Shown: one piece after another, positions 43,877 through 52,524 of the stretch | Layout: each line of letters begins with the position of its first letter | How positions within the stretch are numbered: position 1 is the stretch's first letter | NCBI RefSeq assembly: GCF_000718635.1 | Contig: NZ_JOBF01000008.1 | Span: 149,642-213,641, forward strand | DNA from: Streptomyces varsoviensis | GTDB lineage: Bacteria; Actinomycetota; Actinomycetes; Streptomycetales; Streptomycetaceae | Length of the DNA stretch: 64,000 bases | Direction: 5' to 3' | The notes under the pieces: model-generated | Database searches by the model: none | Told to the model about the DNA's origin: nothing | Seen by the model: only the letters and a program-made list of their open reading frames with translations | Made by a program: the position numbers and the translations under genes

Positions 43877-44614
43877 ATGGCCAAGTCCCGCCGCGCCCGC
43901 ACCCGCTCCCTCGCCGTCGCCGTCGCGGCGTTCGCCGCCGCCGTCTCCCTGACCGCCTGTCAGTCAGGGGGGACCGACAAGGCCGCCGAGGACGCGGGCG
44001 GGAAGACCGGCGCGAACGCCGCCGCGTCCGCGACGTCCGGCGGCCCGGCCGGCTCCGGCAACGACGCCAAGGCCGATACCAAGAGCGACGACGCGTCCGG
44101 ACAGGCCGGGAAGCAGACCGGCCCGGGCGCCCGGGTGAGCGGCAAGAGCGGCAGCAGGGCCCAGGAGGAGACCGGGGTGGACGAAGGCCCCGTACAACTG
44201 GCCTGCTCCGGTGAGAATGTGGAGGTCACCGCCGAGGCGCCGGCGCGCCCCTCCCACTATCTGCTGCTCACGGCCACCAACACCGGCTCGAAGCCGTGCA
44301 ACGCGTACTCCTATCCGCTGCTCCGCTTCGACGAGGACCAGTCCGTGTCGGCCGCGCCCATGGCGGACACCAAGCCGCAGGCCGTCGTCACGCTGGCCCC
44401 CGGCGAGTCGGCGTACGCGGGGGTCGCCCTCGGCGCCGACGGGGAGCACGGCCGTACGGCGAAGTCCCTGGCCGTCCACTTCAGCGGCACCGACGACGCG
44501 GCGGGCTCCACGGGCTCGGCCGCCCACCCGGCGCTGCCCGGCGGCGCCGCGTACTACGACGACAACGCCCAGGTCACCTACTGGCAGCGGGACAAGGCCG
44601 ACGCCATCAAGTAG
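43877..44614 (+). CDS. DUF4232 lipoprotein
   Basis: A 245-residue secreted lipoprotein with lipobox SLTAC near residue 28 and an Ala/Gly/Lys-rich linker to about residue 110. A compact DUF4232 domain follows. It starts VQLACSGENVEVTAEAP, contains YLLLTATNTGSKPCNAYSYP with the paired Cys, and ends with VTYWQRDKADAIK. DUF4232 proteins are common on the actinomycete surface and have no established function. ATG 43877 follows GGGGAG. Two hairpins follow the stop. Confidence 0.88.
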   Translation: MAKSRRARTRSLAVAVAAFAAAVSLTACQSGGTDKAAEDAGGKTGANAAASATSGGPAGSGNDAKADTKSDDASGQAGKQTGPGARVSGKSGSRAQEETGVDEGPVQLACSGENVEVTAEAPARPSHYLLLTATNTGSKPCNAYSYPLLRFDEDQSVSAAPMADTKPQAVVTLAPGESAYAGVALGADGEHGRTAKSLAVHFSGTDDAAGSTGSAAHPALPGGAAYYDDNAQVTYWQRDKADAIK

Positions 44615-44660
44615 GGACCTTCCGCGCCCGGGGCCCGGCGAGAGCCCGGCGCGCCGCAGA

Positions 44661-44735
44661 CCGTGGGCGGGACCCCGCCCACGGAGACACCCGCACCGGA
44701 TAACCGCCCCCGCTTCAGCCCGGTGCGGGTGTCTC
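44661..44735. terminator. Two adjacent hairpins between convergent DUF4232 and ATPase genes
   Basis: A 9-bp stem, CCGTGGGCG/CGCCCACGG (44661-44684), touches a perfect 15-bp stem, GAGACACCCGCACCG with its complement (44684-44698 and 44721-44735). The right arm reaches the stop codon of the minus-strand gene. Confidence 0.8.
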
Positions 44736-45219
44736 ACCCCGCGAGGGGGTCGGCGGAGGCGGCTCGGAAAGCGCCGCCGCCGAGTTCGAACCACATCATC
44801 TTGCCGCCCAGCCCCTGCTGCTGGTCCCGCAGCGAGAAGCCGCCCCAACTGTCCGCGCACAGCCGTACGAGCCCCAGCCCCCGTCCCCGCTCCACGTCCC
44901 CGGGCGGCACGGCGGGCTCCCCCGCCCTCGCGAGGGCGGGCAGCTTGGGGTTGGCGTCCCATACGCTCACCCGCACCCGTTCCCCGTCCCGCCGGACGCG
45001 CACGGAGGCGGGCCCGTCGGCGTAGCGGTAGGAGTTGGTGACCAGTTCGGAGGTCAGCAGCTCCGCGGTGTCGGCGAACTCCGAGAAGCCGTGCTCCTCG
45101 AAGATGGTGCGCAGCGTCCGGCGCGCGATGCAGGGGGCGAGTGGGTCGCACGGCACCTGGAGGGTGTACTCCCAGTCTTCGGGCGGACCGGCCTCGTACG
45201 GCTCCGGCGCACAACTCAT
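44734..45219 (-). CDS. ATP-binding protein, RsbW-like (HATPase_c) anti-sigma type
   Basis: A 161-residue GHKL-fold protein. From ATG 45219 (GGGAGG upstream) it contains the N-box TAELLTSELVTNSYRYAD (about residues 56-73), the G1-like VSVWDANPKLP and a G2 box GRGLGLVRLCADSWG. These define the RsbW/SpoIIAB-like serine kinase/ATPase group, which usually binds sigma factors or anti-anti-sigma proteins and is very abundant in Streptomyces. No cognate sigma or antagonist gene is next to it. A longer in-frame start would add 52 unconserved residues and is rejected. Confidence 0.88.
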   Translation of the reverse strand: MSCAPEPYEAGPPEDWEYTLQVPCDPLAPCIARRTLRTIFEEHGFSEFADTAELLTSELVTNSYRYADGPASVRVRRDGERVRVSVWDANPKLPALARAGEPAVPPGDVERGRGLGLVRLCADSWGGFSLRDQQQGLGGKMMWFELGGGAFRAASADPLAG

Positions 45220-45522
45220 ACGCGCCTCCCTAGCGTGAGCGAAGTGACACACACCGTAAGCCAGTCGGTGCGCGCGGTTCGCTGCTTCCGGAAAATATCC
45301 GGGGCCCGCCGGGCCCGCGCCGGCGCTCGGCGACAGCGCTCCCCGGCGCGGCCGTACGACCCCGCCGGACGTCAACCCCTCGACACCCCCGCCCCCCTTA
45401 CGGGGGATCGCGCCCGTCCCGGCCCGTATCCGCGGCGTACGCCCGTACGCACGCGACAGCCCCCGGCGGGACGACCGCCGGGGGCTGTACGGAACACGCC
45501 GGTTCCAGACGCGCCAGGAGTG
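45220..45522. other. Gap between ATPase gene and hemB, holding the hem operon terminator
   Basis: About 300 bp upstream of the ATPase gene. Apart from the hemB terminator (45456-45488), it contains GC-rich sequence with several CGTACG words near 45350-45460 and an AT-richer spot near 45240-45300 that could hold the ATPase promoter. No gene is seen. Confidence 0.5.
45456..45488 (-). terminator. Terminator of the rex-hem operon
   Basis: A perfect 14-bp stem (ACAGCCCCCGGCGG at 45456-45469 with 45475-45488) and a five-base loop, 35 bp beyond the hemB stop. Confidence 0.88.
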
Positions 45523-46509
45523 TCAGAGCTGCCGCGCGGCCTCCGTCGCCCAGTAGGTGAGGATCATGTTCGCGCCCGCGCGCTTGGCGCCGACGAGGGT
45601 CTCCATCATGATGCGGTCGCGGTCGACCCACCCGTTGGCGGCGGCGGCCTCGACCATCGCGTACTCGCCGGAGACCTGGTACGCGGCGACCGGCACGTCC
45701 GTCGCGTCCGCGACCTGCCGCAGGATGTCCAGGTAGGGCAGCGCGGGCTTGACGATGACCATGTCGGCGCCCTCCTCGACGTCCAGCGCCAGCTCGCGCA
45801 GGGACTCCCGCGCGTTGGCCGGGTCCTGCTGGTACGTCTTGCGGTCGCCGGTCAGCGAGGAGGCGACGGCCTCCCGGAAGGGGCCGAAGAACGCGGACGC
45901 GTACTTGGCGGTGTAGGCGAGGACGGAGACGTCCTGGTGGCCCGCGCCGTCCAGCGCCTCGCGGATGACCCGGACCTGGCCGTCCATCATGCCGCTGGGC
46001 GCGACGACGTGGACGCCCGCGTCGGCCTGGACGCGGGCCATCTCGGCGTACCGCTCCAGCGTCGCGTCGTTGTCCACCCGGCCCCGCGCGTCGAGGACGC
46101 CGCAGTGGCCGTGGTCGGTGTACTCGTCCAGGCAGAGGTCCGACATGATCACCAGGTCGTCGCCGACCTCGGACCGCACGTCCCGGATGGCGACCTGGAG
46201 GATGCCGTCGGGGTCCGTGCCCCCGCTGCCGACCGCGTCCTTCTCCTCGGGCACGCCGTAGAGCATGAGCCCGCAGACGCCCGCCGAGACGGCCTCGACG
46301 GCCGCCTTGCGCAGGGTGTCGCGGGTGTGCTGCACGACGCCCGGCATGGAGGCGATCGGCACCGGCTCACTGGCGCCCTCCCGCACGAAGGCGGGCAGGA
46401 TCAGATCGGCCGGGTGCAGCCGGGTCTCGGCGACCATGCGGCGCATGGCCGGGGTGGTGCGCAGCCGCCGCGGGCGCGCTCCGGGGAACCTTCCGTACTG
46501 CGTGCTCAA
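45523..46509 (-). CDS. hemB: Porphobilinogen synthase (delta-aminolevulinate dehydratase)
   Basis: HemB condenses two 5-aminolevulinates to porphobilinogen. The 328-residue protein has the two Schiff-base Lys regions, [18 protein letters not shown] (about 200) and [14 protein letters not shown] (about 255). The metal region is [14 protein letters not shown], in which the central Cys of the zinc type is replaced by Asp, as in Mg/other-metal HemB variants. The start is TTG 46509, overlapping the hemD stop as TTGA. The protein then begins [17 protein letters not shown] as in relatives. Last gene of the rex-hemACDB operon. Confidence 0.95.
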   Translation of the reverse strand: MSTQYGRFPGARPRRLRTTPAMRRMVAETRLHPADLILPAFVREGASEPVPIASMPGVVQHTRDTLRKAAVEAVSAGVCGLMLYGVPEEKDAVGSGGTDPDGILQVAIRDVRSEVGDDLVIMSDLCLDEYTDHGHCGVLDARGRVDNDATLERYAEMARVQADAGVHVVAPSGMMDGQVRVIREALDGAGHQDVSVLAYTAKYASAFFGPFREAVASSLTGDRKTYQQDPANARESLRELALDVEEGADMVIVKPALPYLDILRQVADATDVPVAAYQVSGEYAMVEAAAANGWVDRDRIMMETLVGAKRAGANMILTYWATEAARQL

Positions 46510-48170
46510 CTCCGTGCCCTCCTACGCGATCCGGGCCGCCGCTCGCTGGGCCGGGTGACCGGGTCGCCGGCCTCCACCGCGGCGTCGCGCCGCGCGGCCC
46601 CGAAGTCCGCGAGCGCCGCGGCCAGTTTGTGCACCGAGGGCTCGGGCGACATGACGTCCACGCGCAGCCCGTGCTCCTCGGCGGTCTTGGCGGTGGCCGG
46701 GCCGATGCAGGCGATCACGGTCACGTTGTGCGGCTTGCCGGCGATGCCGACGAGGTTGCGCACGGTCGAGGACGAGGTGAACAGGACCGCGTCGAAGCCG
46801 CCGCCCTTGATCGCCTCGCGGGTCTCGGCGGGCGGCGGGGAGGCCCGTACGGTCCGGTAGGCGGTGACGTCGTCGACCTCCCAGCCCAGCTCGATCAACC
46901 CGGCGACCAGGGTCTCCGTGGCGATGTCGGCGCGCGGCAGGAACACCCGGTCGATGGGGTCGAAGACCGGGTCGTAGGGCGGCCAGTCCTCCAGCAGCCC
47001 GGCGGCCGACTGCTCGCCGCTCGGCACCAGGTCCGGCTTGACGCCGAAGTCCACCAGCGACTTGGCGGTCTGCTCGCCGACCGCGGCGACCTTGATCCCC
47101 GCGAAGGCGCGCGCGTCGAGCCCGTACTCCTCGAACTTCTCGCGCACCGCCTTGACGGCGTTGACCGAGGTGAAGGCGATCCACTCGTAGCGCCCGGTGA
47201 CCAGGCCCTTGACCGCGCGCTCCATCTGCTGCGGGGTGCGCGGCGGCTCGACGGCGATCGTCGGGACCTCGCTGGGCACGGCGCCGTACGACCGGAGCTG
47301 GTCGGAGAGCGACGCGGCCTGCTCCTTGGTGCGCGGCACGAGCACGTTCCAGCCGAACAGCGGCTTGGACTCGAACCACGAGAGCTGGTCGCGCTGCGCG
47401 GCCGCGCTGCGCTCGCCGACCACGGCTATGACGGGCTGCGCGCCGTTCGGCGACGGCAGCACCTTCGCGGCCTTGAGCGCCTGCGCCACCGAGCCGAGCG
47501 TCACCGACCAGGTGCGCTGGCGCGTCGTGGTGCCCGCGACGGTCACGGTCATCGGGGTGTCAGGCTTGCGGCCCGCCGAGATCAGCTCGTTCGCGGTGGC
47601 GGCGATGGTCTCCAGGGTGGCGGTGACCACCGCGGTCACCTCGCTGCTGCCGACCTCGGCCCAGCACCGGTCGGTGGCACTGCGGGCGTCCAGGAACCGG
47701 ACGTCGGCGCCGCTCGCGTCGTGCAGCGGCACCCCGGCGTAGGCGGGCACGCCCACCGCGTTGGCGACGCCGGGCACCACCTCGAAGGTGACGCCCTCGG
47801 CGGCGCAGGCCAGCATCTCGTCGGCGGCGTTGCCGTCCAGGCCGGGGTCGCCGACGACCGCACGGACGACCCGCTTGCCGCTCCGCGCCGCCCCCATGAC
47901 AAGATTGGCGGTGCCCCTAAGAACCGGGACCTCGGCGGTATTTGATGCGCCATCAGCTACCGCCTGGGCAGGCATGCCGTGGCTCTCCACGGAGACATTG
48001 GCGCGCACATGCGCACGTACCACATCGAGTACGGGCGGATCGGCGATCAGTACGTCCGCTGCCGCCAGCGCCTCCACGGCTCGGAGCGTCAGCAGTCCCG
48101 GGTCTCCGGGACCGGCACCGAGGAAGGTGACGTGCCCGAGCGCGGGGTGATTAGGGGCGGTGGGGTTCAA
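46506..48170 (-). CDS. hemD: Uroporphyrinogen-III synthase fused to SUMT-like methyltransferase domain
   Basis: A 554-residue two-domain protein. Residues about 8-250 have the uroporphyrinogen-III methyltransferase fold: [20 protein letters not shown] is conserved. The next canonical region, usually VRLKGGDPFVFG, reads [18 protein letters not shown], and the LYD tyrosine region is also altered, so catalysis by this half is uncertain. Residues about 265-525 are HemD ([43 protein letters not shown]), which closes and flips ring D. Translation starts at TTG 48170 inside the TTGA overlap with hemC and ends in a TTGA overlap with hemB. The same fusion is usual in Streptomyces. Confidence 0.92.
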   Translation of the reverse strand: MNPTAPNHPALGHVTFLGAGPGDPGLLTLRAVEALAAADVLIADPPVLDVVRAHVRANVSVESHGMPAQAVADGASNTAEVPVLRGTANLVMGAARSGKRVVRAVVGDPGLDGNAADEMLACAAEGVTFEVVPGVANAVGVPAYAGVPLHDASGADVRFLDARSATDRCWAEVGSSEVTAVVTATLETIAATANELISAGRKPDTPMTVTVAGTTTRQRTWSVTLGSVAQALKAAKVLPSPNGAQPVIAVVGERSAAAQRDQLSWFESKPLFGWNVLVPRTKEQAASLSDQLRSYGAVPSEVPTIAVEPPRTPQQMERAVKGLVTGRYEWIAFTSVNAVKAVREKFEEYGLDARAFAGIKVAAVGEQTAKSLVDFGVKPDLVPSGEQSAAGLLEDWPPYDPVFDPIDRVFLPRADIATETLVAGLIELGWEVDDVTAYRTVRASPPPAETREAIKGGGFDAVLFTSSSTVRNLVGIAGKPHNVTVIACIGPATAKTAEEHGLRVDVMSPEPSVHKLAAALADFGAARRDAAVEAGDPVTRPSERRPGSRRRARS

Positions 48171-49165
48171 AGTGCTCGCTCCCCCATAAGACCGGCCGCA
48201 CCCTTGGCCAGCATCTCGGCGGCGAGTTCCCGGCCGAGGGCCGAGGCTGCGTCGCTGGAGGCCGGAACGGGACCGGTGGTGGACAGCTGCACCAGCGTCG
48301 AGCCGTCGGTCGAGCCGACGACGCCGCGCAGGCGCATTTCGGTGACAGCCTGCCCGTCGGCCTGCAGGTCGGCCAGCGCACCCACGGGTGCGGAGCAGCC
48401 GGCCTCCAGGGCGGCGAGCAGGGAACGCTCGGCCGTCACGGCGGCCCGCGTGAACGGGTCGTCGAGCTCGGCGAGCACGCTGGCGAGTCCGGGCGCGCCA
48501 CCGACCTGGTCGGCGACGCACTCCACTGCCAGGGCCCCCTGGCCGGGGGCGGGCAGGATCGCGTCGGCGGGCAGGAACTGGCTCGCCTCCCCGATCCGGC
48601 CGATGCGGGTGAGGCCGGCCGCGGCCAGCACGACGGCGTCGAGCTCCCCGCCGGTGACGTATCCGACGCGGGTGTCGATGTTGCCGCGGATCGGCACGGT
48701 CTCGATGTCCCGGCCCAGCTCCCGCGCCCACGCGTTGAGCTGCGCCATCCGGCGCGGCGAGCCGGTGCCGACCCGCGCGCCCGGCGGCAGCGACGCGAAG
48801 TCGAGCCCGTCGCGGGAGACCAGCACGTCGCGCGGGTCCTCGCGGGCCGGGATCGCGGCCAGCACCAGCTCGGCCGGCTCGGCGGTCGGCAGGTCCTTCA
48901 GCGAGTGCACGGCGAAGTCGATGTCCCCGGCGAGCAGCGCGTCGCGCAGCGCGGAGACGAAGACGCCGGTGCCGCCGATCTGCGCGAGGTGCTCGCGCGA
49001 GGTGTCGCCGAACGTCGTGATCTCGACGAGCTCCACGGCGCGCCCGGTGAGCGTGCGCACCGCCTCGGCGACCTGAGCTGACTGGGCCATGGCGAGCTTG
49101 CTGCGCCGGGTGCCCAGCCGGAGCGGCCGGGTGTCGGCGGCCGCCGTGAGTGAGGTGTCGTTCAT
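48167..49165 (-). CDS. hemC: Hydroxymethylbilane synthase (porphobilinogen deaminase)
   Basis: HemC joins four porphobilinogens into hydroxymethylbilane using a dipyrromethane cofactor held on a Cys. The 332-residue protein starts MNDTSLTAAADTRPLRLGTR and shows DFAVHSLKDLPT (active-site Asp region), GNIDTRVGYVTGGELDAVVL and the cofactor site LEAGCSAPVGALAD near residue 242. ATG 49165 overlaps the hemA stop (ATGA), and its stop overlaps the hemD TTG start. Confidence 0.95.
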   Translation of the reverse strand: MNDTSLTAAADTRPLRLGTRRSKLAMAQSAQVAEAVRTLTGRAVELVEITTFGDTSREHLAQIGGTGVFVSALRDALLAGDIDFAVHSLKDLPTAEPAELVLAAIPAREDPRDVLVSRDGLDFASLPPGARVGTGSPRRMAQLNAWARELGRDIETVPIRGNIDTRVGYVTGGELDAVVLAAAGLTRIGRIGEASQFLPADAILPAPGQGALAVECVADQVGGAPGLASVLAELDDPFTRAAVTAERSLLAALEAGCSAPVGALADLQADGQAVTEMRLRGVVGSTDGSTLVQLSTTGPVPASSDAASALGRELAAEMLAKGAAGLMGERAL

Positions 49166-50823
49166 GCCCGCTCCCGTGCTGTGTTCTGCCTGTCGGACCG
49201 CGTGTCCGCCCGGCTGACGGCGGCGACCGCCTGCGGGTCGAGGTCGAAGAGTTCGCGCAGCGCGTCCGCGTACCCGGCGCCGCCGGGCGTCGCGGCCAAC
49301 TGCTTGACCCGCACGGTGGGCGCGTGCAGGAGTTTGTCGACGACCCGGCGGACGGTCTGGGTGATCTCCGCGCGCTCCTTGTCGTCCAGGTCTGGAAGGC
49401 GGCCGTCCAGCCGCGAGATCTCGCTCGCCACGAGGTCCGCCGCCATGGTGCGCAGCGCGACCACGGTCGGCGTGATGTGCGCCGCGCGCTGCGCGGCCCC
49501 GAACGCCTCGACCTCGTCCGCGACGATCGTGCGGACCCGGTCCACGTCGGCCGCCATCGGCGCGTCGGCCGACGCCTCGGCCAGCGACTCGATGTCGACG
49601 AGCCGTACGTACTCGACGCGGTGCGCGGCGGCGTCCACGTCGCGCGGCATCGCGAGGTCGAGGAGGTGCAGGAGCGGCGCCGCCCGCCGCGCGCCGTCGG
49701 CGAGCCCGAGGGGGCAGGCGGCATCCCGAGGGCCCTGGCCCTCGTGGGCGCCGCCGCCCGCCGCGCCGCGCTCGGCCGCCCGCGAGCCCGCGTCGGAGGC
49801 GCCCCGCGCGTCGTCGGCCCCGGCCCGTACGTCCTGGCTCTCCACGTCCGCGGCGCTCCGGCCCCGTACGTCCTGGGCCTCCGCGTCCGTAGCGCTTTGG
49901 CCCCGTACGCCCTGGGCGGCCTCCGCGTCCGCGGCGCTCCGGCCCCGTACGTCCTCGGCGGTCGCCGCCAGGCGCTCCGTCAGGGCGGACAGCACCGACT
50001 CGACCGTCAGGACGAGGCCGGTGGCGCCGGTGCAGGAGACGACGATGTCGGCCTGGGCCAGCTCGGCCGCGACGTCGGCCATCGGCACGGCGGTGGCGGT
50101 GAGACCGGCCGCCGCGCCCGGCCCGCCGGGCTCGGTGAGCGCGGCCGCGAGCCGCTCGGCACGCTCCAGCGTCCGGTTGGCGACAGCCAGTTCGGCGACT
50201 CCGGAGCGGGCCAGGGTGGCCGCGGCGAGGGAGGACATGGAGCCGGCGCCGATGACCAGGGCCCGCTTGCCGCGCGCCCACTCCTGGACGGGGGCGCCGT
50301 CGGCGAGCTGCTCCAGGCCGAAGGTGACCAGCGACTGGCCGGCCTTGTCGATGCCGGTCTCGCTGTGCGCGCGCTTGCCGACCCGCAGGGCCTGCTGGAA
50401 GAGGTCGTTGAGGAGCCGGCCGGCGGTGTGCAGCTCCTGGCCGAGGGCGAGCGCGTCCTTGATCTGGCCGAGGATCTGGCCCTCGCCGACGACCATGGAG
50501 TCGAGCCCGCAGGCCACCGAGAAGAGGTGGTGGACGGCCCGGTCCTCGTAGTGCACGTAGAGGTAGGGGGTCAGCTCCTCCAGCCCTATGCCCGTGTGCC
50601 GGGCCAGCAGGGTGGACAGCTCGGCGACGCCCGCGTGGAACTTGTCCACGTCCGCGTACAGCTCGATCCGGTTGCAGGTGGCGAGCACCGCCGCCTCGGC
50701 CGCGGGCTCGGTGGCGAGGGTGTCGTGCAGCAGCTTCGACCGCGCGTCCGCCACGAGCGCGGCGCGCTCCAGCACGCTGACCGGCGCGCTGCGGTGGCTC
50801 AGGCCGACGACCAGGAGGCTCAT
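49162..50823 (-). CDS. hemA: Glutamyl-tRNA reductase with repeat-bearing insertion
   Basis: HemA reduces Glu-tRNA to glutamate-1-semialdehyde, the first committed step of the C5 pathway. HemL then uses that product. The 553-residue protein has the catalytic Cys in VLATCNRIELYADVD (C50), VGEGQILGQIKDAL, the NADPH-binding VIGAGSMSSLAAATL (about 190-204) and a C-terminal dimerisation helix. Between about residues 285 and 378, in the NADPH domain before HLLDLAMPRDVD, lies an insertion with three or four degenerate 13-residue units (QDVRGRSAADAEA-like). Canonical enzymes are about 420 residues. Longer forms occur in Streptomyces. It lies 74 bp after rex. Confidence 0.94.
   Translation of the reverse strand: MSLLVVGLSHRSAPVSVLERAALVADARSKLLHDTLATEPAAEAAVLATCNRIELYADVDKFHAGVAELSTLLARHTGIGLEELTPYLYVHYEDRAVHHLFSVACGLDSMVVGEGQILGQIKDALALGQELHTAGRLLNDLFQQALRVGKRAHSETGIDKAGQSLVTFGLEQLADGAPVQEWARGKRALVIGAGSMSSLAAATLARSGVAELAVANRTLERAERLAAALTEPGGPGAAAGLTATAVPMADVAAELAQADIVVSCTGATGLVLTVESVLSALTERLAATAEDVRGRSAADAEAAQGVRGQSATDAEAQDVRGRSAADVESQDVRAGADDARGASDAGSRAAERGAAGGGAHEGQGPRDAACPLGLADGARRAAPLLHLLDLAMPRDVDAAAHRVEYVRLVDIESLAEASADAPMAADVDRVRTIVADEVEAFGAAQRAAHITPTVVALRTMAADLVASEISRLDGRLPDLDDKERAEITQTVRRVVDKLLHAPTVRVKQLAATPGGAGYADALRELFDLDPQAVAAVSRADTRSDRQNTARERA
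49822..49959. repeat. 39-42 bp tandem repeat within hemA
   Basis: Three to four degenerate copies encode DVRGRSAADAEAQ-like peptide. On the plus strand each contains CCCCGTACG(T/C)CCTGGG followed by CCTCCGCGTCCG. Reading frame is kept throughout. Confidence 0.8.
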
Positions 50824-50896
50824 GCCCTCTCCTCGCTTCGCTCGGGCCGCCCCGCGCCGGGGACGTCGTGGTGGATGGTCCGTTCTCTGAACCCGC

Positions 50897-51712
50897 TCAT
50901 GCCGGCATCACGGCGGGTACGTCGCCGTCGGGTCCCTTTCCGCCGCCGGCGCCCGTGGCCGTACGGGCCACCGGGGGCGGCGTGGCGACGGCCGCCGCGG
51001 CGGCGCTCGTCGCGGCGGCCGCCGCCGCGGACGCCGCGGGGTCGGCGTCCTCGCCCGCCTTGCGCTGCTCGTGGAAGGCGAGGATCTGGAGCTCTATGGA
51101 GAGGTCGACCTTCCGTACGTCCACGCCCTCGGGGACGGTCAGCACGGTCGGCGCGAAGTTGAGGATCGAGGTGACCCCGGCGTTCACGAGCCGGTCGCAG
51201 ACCTGCTGGGCCGCGCCGGCCGGGGTGGCGATGACGCCGATGGAGACCCCGTTGTCGCTGATGATCGCTTCGAGCTCGTCGGTGTGCCGGACCGGGAGGC
51301 CCGCGACCGGCTTGCCGGCCATGGCCGGATCGGCGTCGATGAGGGCCGCGACCCGGAAGCCGCGGGAGGCGAAGCCGCCGTAGTTGGCGAGCGCCGCCCC
51401 GAGATTTCCGATGCCGACGATGACGACCGGCCAGTCCTGGGTGAGGCCGAGCTCACGCGAGATCTGGTAGACGAGATACTCGACGTCGTAGCCGACGCCC
51501 CGGGTCCCGTACGAGCCGAGGTAGCTGAAATCCTTGCGCAGCTTCGCGGAGTTGACCCCCGCGGCGGCTGCGAGTTCCTCGGACGAGACCGTGGGGACCG
51601 AACGCTCGGAAAGCGCGGTCAGCGCACGCAGATACAGCGGAAGCCGGGCGACGGTGGCCTCGGGAATCCCTCGGCTTCGGGTCGCCGGTCGGTGAGTTCG
51701 GCCAGTTGCCAC
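50897..51712 (-). CDS. rex: Redox-sensing transcriptional repressor Rex
   Basis: Rex binds DNA when NAD+ is high and releases it when NADH rises, so it derepresses respiratory genes when electron transport is limited. From GTG 51712 (AGGAG upstream) it has 272 residues. They comprise a winged helix (about 20-85, PTVSSEELAAAAGVNSAKLR and KDFSYLGSYGTRG), a Rossmann domain with VVIVGIGNLGAALANYGGF (about 97-115) and a domain-swap helix VDLSIELQILAFHEQRK. The C-terminal 40 residues are Ala-rich and variable. The Rex operator at 51790-51805 predicts autoregulation and control of the downstream hemACDB genes. Confidence 0.96.
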   Translation of the reverse strand: MATGRTHRPATRSRGIPEATVARLPLYLRALTALSERSVPTVSSEELAAAAGVNSAKLRKDFSYLGSYGTRGVGYDVEYLVYQISRELGLTQDWPVVIVGIGNLGAALANYGGFASRGFRVAALIDADPAMAGKPVAGLPVRHTDELEAIISDNGVSIGVIATPAGAAQQVCDRLVNAGVTSILNFAPTVLTVPEGVDVRKVDLSIELQILAFHEQRKAGEDADPAASAAAAAATSAAAAAVATPPPVARTATGAGGGKGPDGDVPAVMPA

Positions 51713-51789
51713 GGTGCTCCTGCGGGTAGCGCGGGGCTGCGGGCGGCATCTTGTCGCAGGACCGCCCCGTCGAATGCAGGCTATGTCTT

Positions 51790-51805
51790 TGTGAACGCGT
51801 GCACA
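51790..51805. promoter_or_regulatory. Rex operator (ROP) upstream of rex-hem operon
   Basis: TGTGAACGCGTGCACA differs at one base from the symmetrical site TGTGAACGCGTTCACA known from Streptomyces coelicolor. It lies 78 bp upstream of the rex GTG. The flanking bases (TT on the left, AAAG on the right) extend the symmetry. The rest of 51713-52114 holds no gene. The promoter of the glutaredoxin gene must also lie there. Confidence 0.88.
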
Positions 51806-52114
51806 AAGATGGTGTCCGCTTTGTCCGAGCAAAGTGACAGGCGTCACGCGCCCTTTCGGCCGCATCCGGGAACCATCACCCGCGTCACCGCGACCACAGC
51901 CGTATCGCGGATTCACCGACGGGGACACGCGCCCTCACCCCTCACCACTATGCCCCCGGACACCAACAAATCGCCCACCATGGTAGTCGCCTCGGGCACC
52001 CTTAACGACCGCTTTGCGGTCATGTAGGGGAGATCGGACAGCCGCCGGGGCCGACCACGCCGGACCCAGTCGGCGACCGCCCACCCGGCCGCCGAACGAC
52101 CCGCACCGGGCACA

Positions 52115-52402
52115 ATGGCTGCCATGACCCCGCTGCTGCGCCGCCCGGCCCGTAAGAATCCCGCCAACAGCACGGTGACCCTGATCGGCAAGCCCGGCTG
52201 CCATCTCTGCGACGACGCGGAGGCGGTCATCGAGCGGGTCTGCGGAGAACTCGGCGCGAGCTGGGAAAAGAAAGACATTACGCAGGACGCGGAACTGCAC
52301 CGCGAATACTGGGAACAGATCCCGGTGATCCTGGTGGACGGCGCCCAGCACGACTTCTGGCGAGTGGACCCCGCCCGGCTCCGCAAAGCCCTCGGCGGCT
52401 AG
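52115..52402 (+). CDS. Glutaredoxin-family thiol-disulfide protein
   Basis: A 95-residue thioredoxin-fold protein with the redox motif KPGCHLCDDAE (C29 and C32), a cis-Pro segment EQIPVILVDGAQ near residue 68 and the usual short length of glutaredoxin-like proteins. It is likely a cytoplasmic disulfide reductase working with mycothiol or thioredoxin, but the partner is unknown. ATG 52115 and ATG 52124 are both possible; neither has a strong ribosome site. It is divergent from rex and upstream of the HAD phosphatase gene. Confidence 0.9.
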   Translation: MAAMTPLLRRPARKNPANSTVTLIGKPGCHLCDDAEAVIERVCGELGASWEKKDITQDAELHREYWEQIPVILVDGAQHDFWRVDPARLRKALGG

Positions 52403-52524
52403 ACCGGGGGATGCCAGGGGATGCCGGGGGATAGCGCGGCGGGTAACCGAAGCGTGGCGGGAAGTTCACACGACCGATCCGTTCCGAGTCCGGACGCCCC
52501 GAACAAACTGGCTATGCTCGCGCC

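Noticed and set aside
44776..44800. tRNA T-loop-like GAGTTCGAACCAC
   Set aside because: The bases fall inside the codons of the RsbW-like ATPase gene, and no cloverleaf can be drawn around them.
46506..49724. One very long minus-strand frame running across hemD, hemC and part of hemA
   Set aside because: Only its end from 48170 (HemD fusion) encodes a protein. Upstream it is an out-of-frame reading of hemC and hemA.
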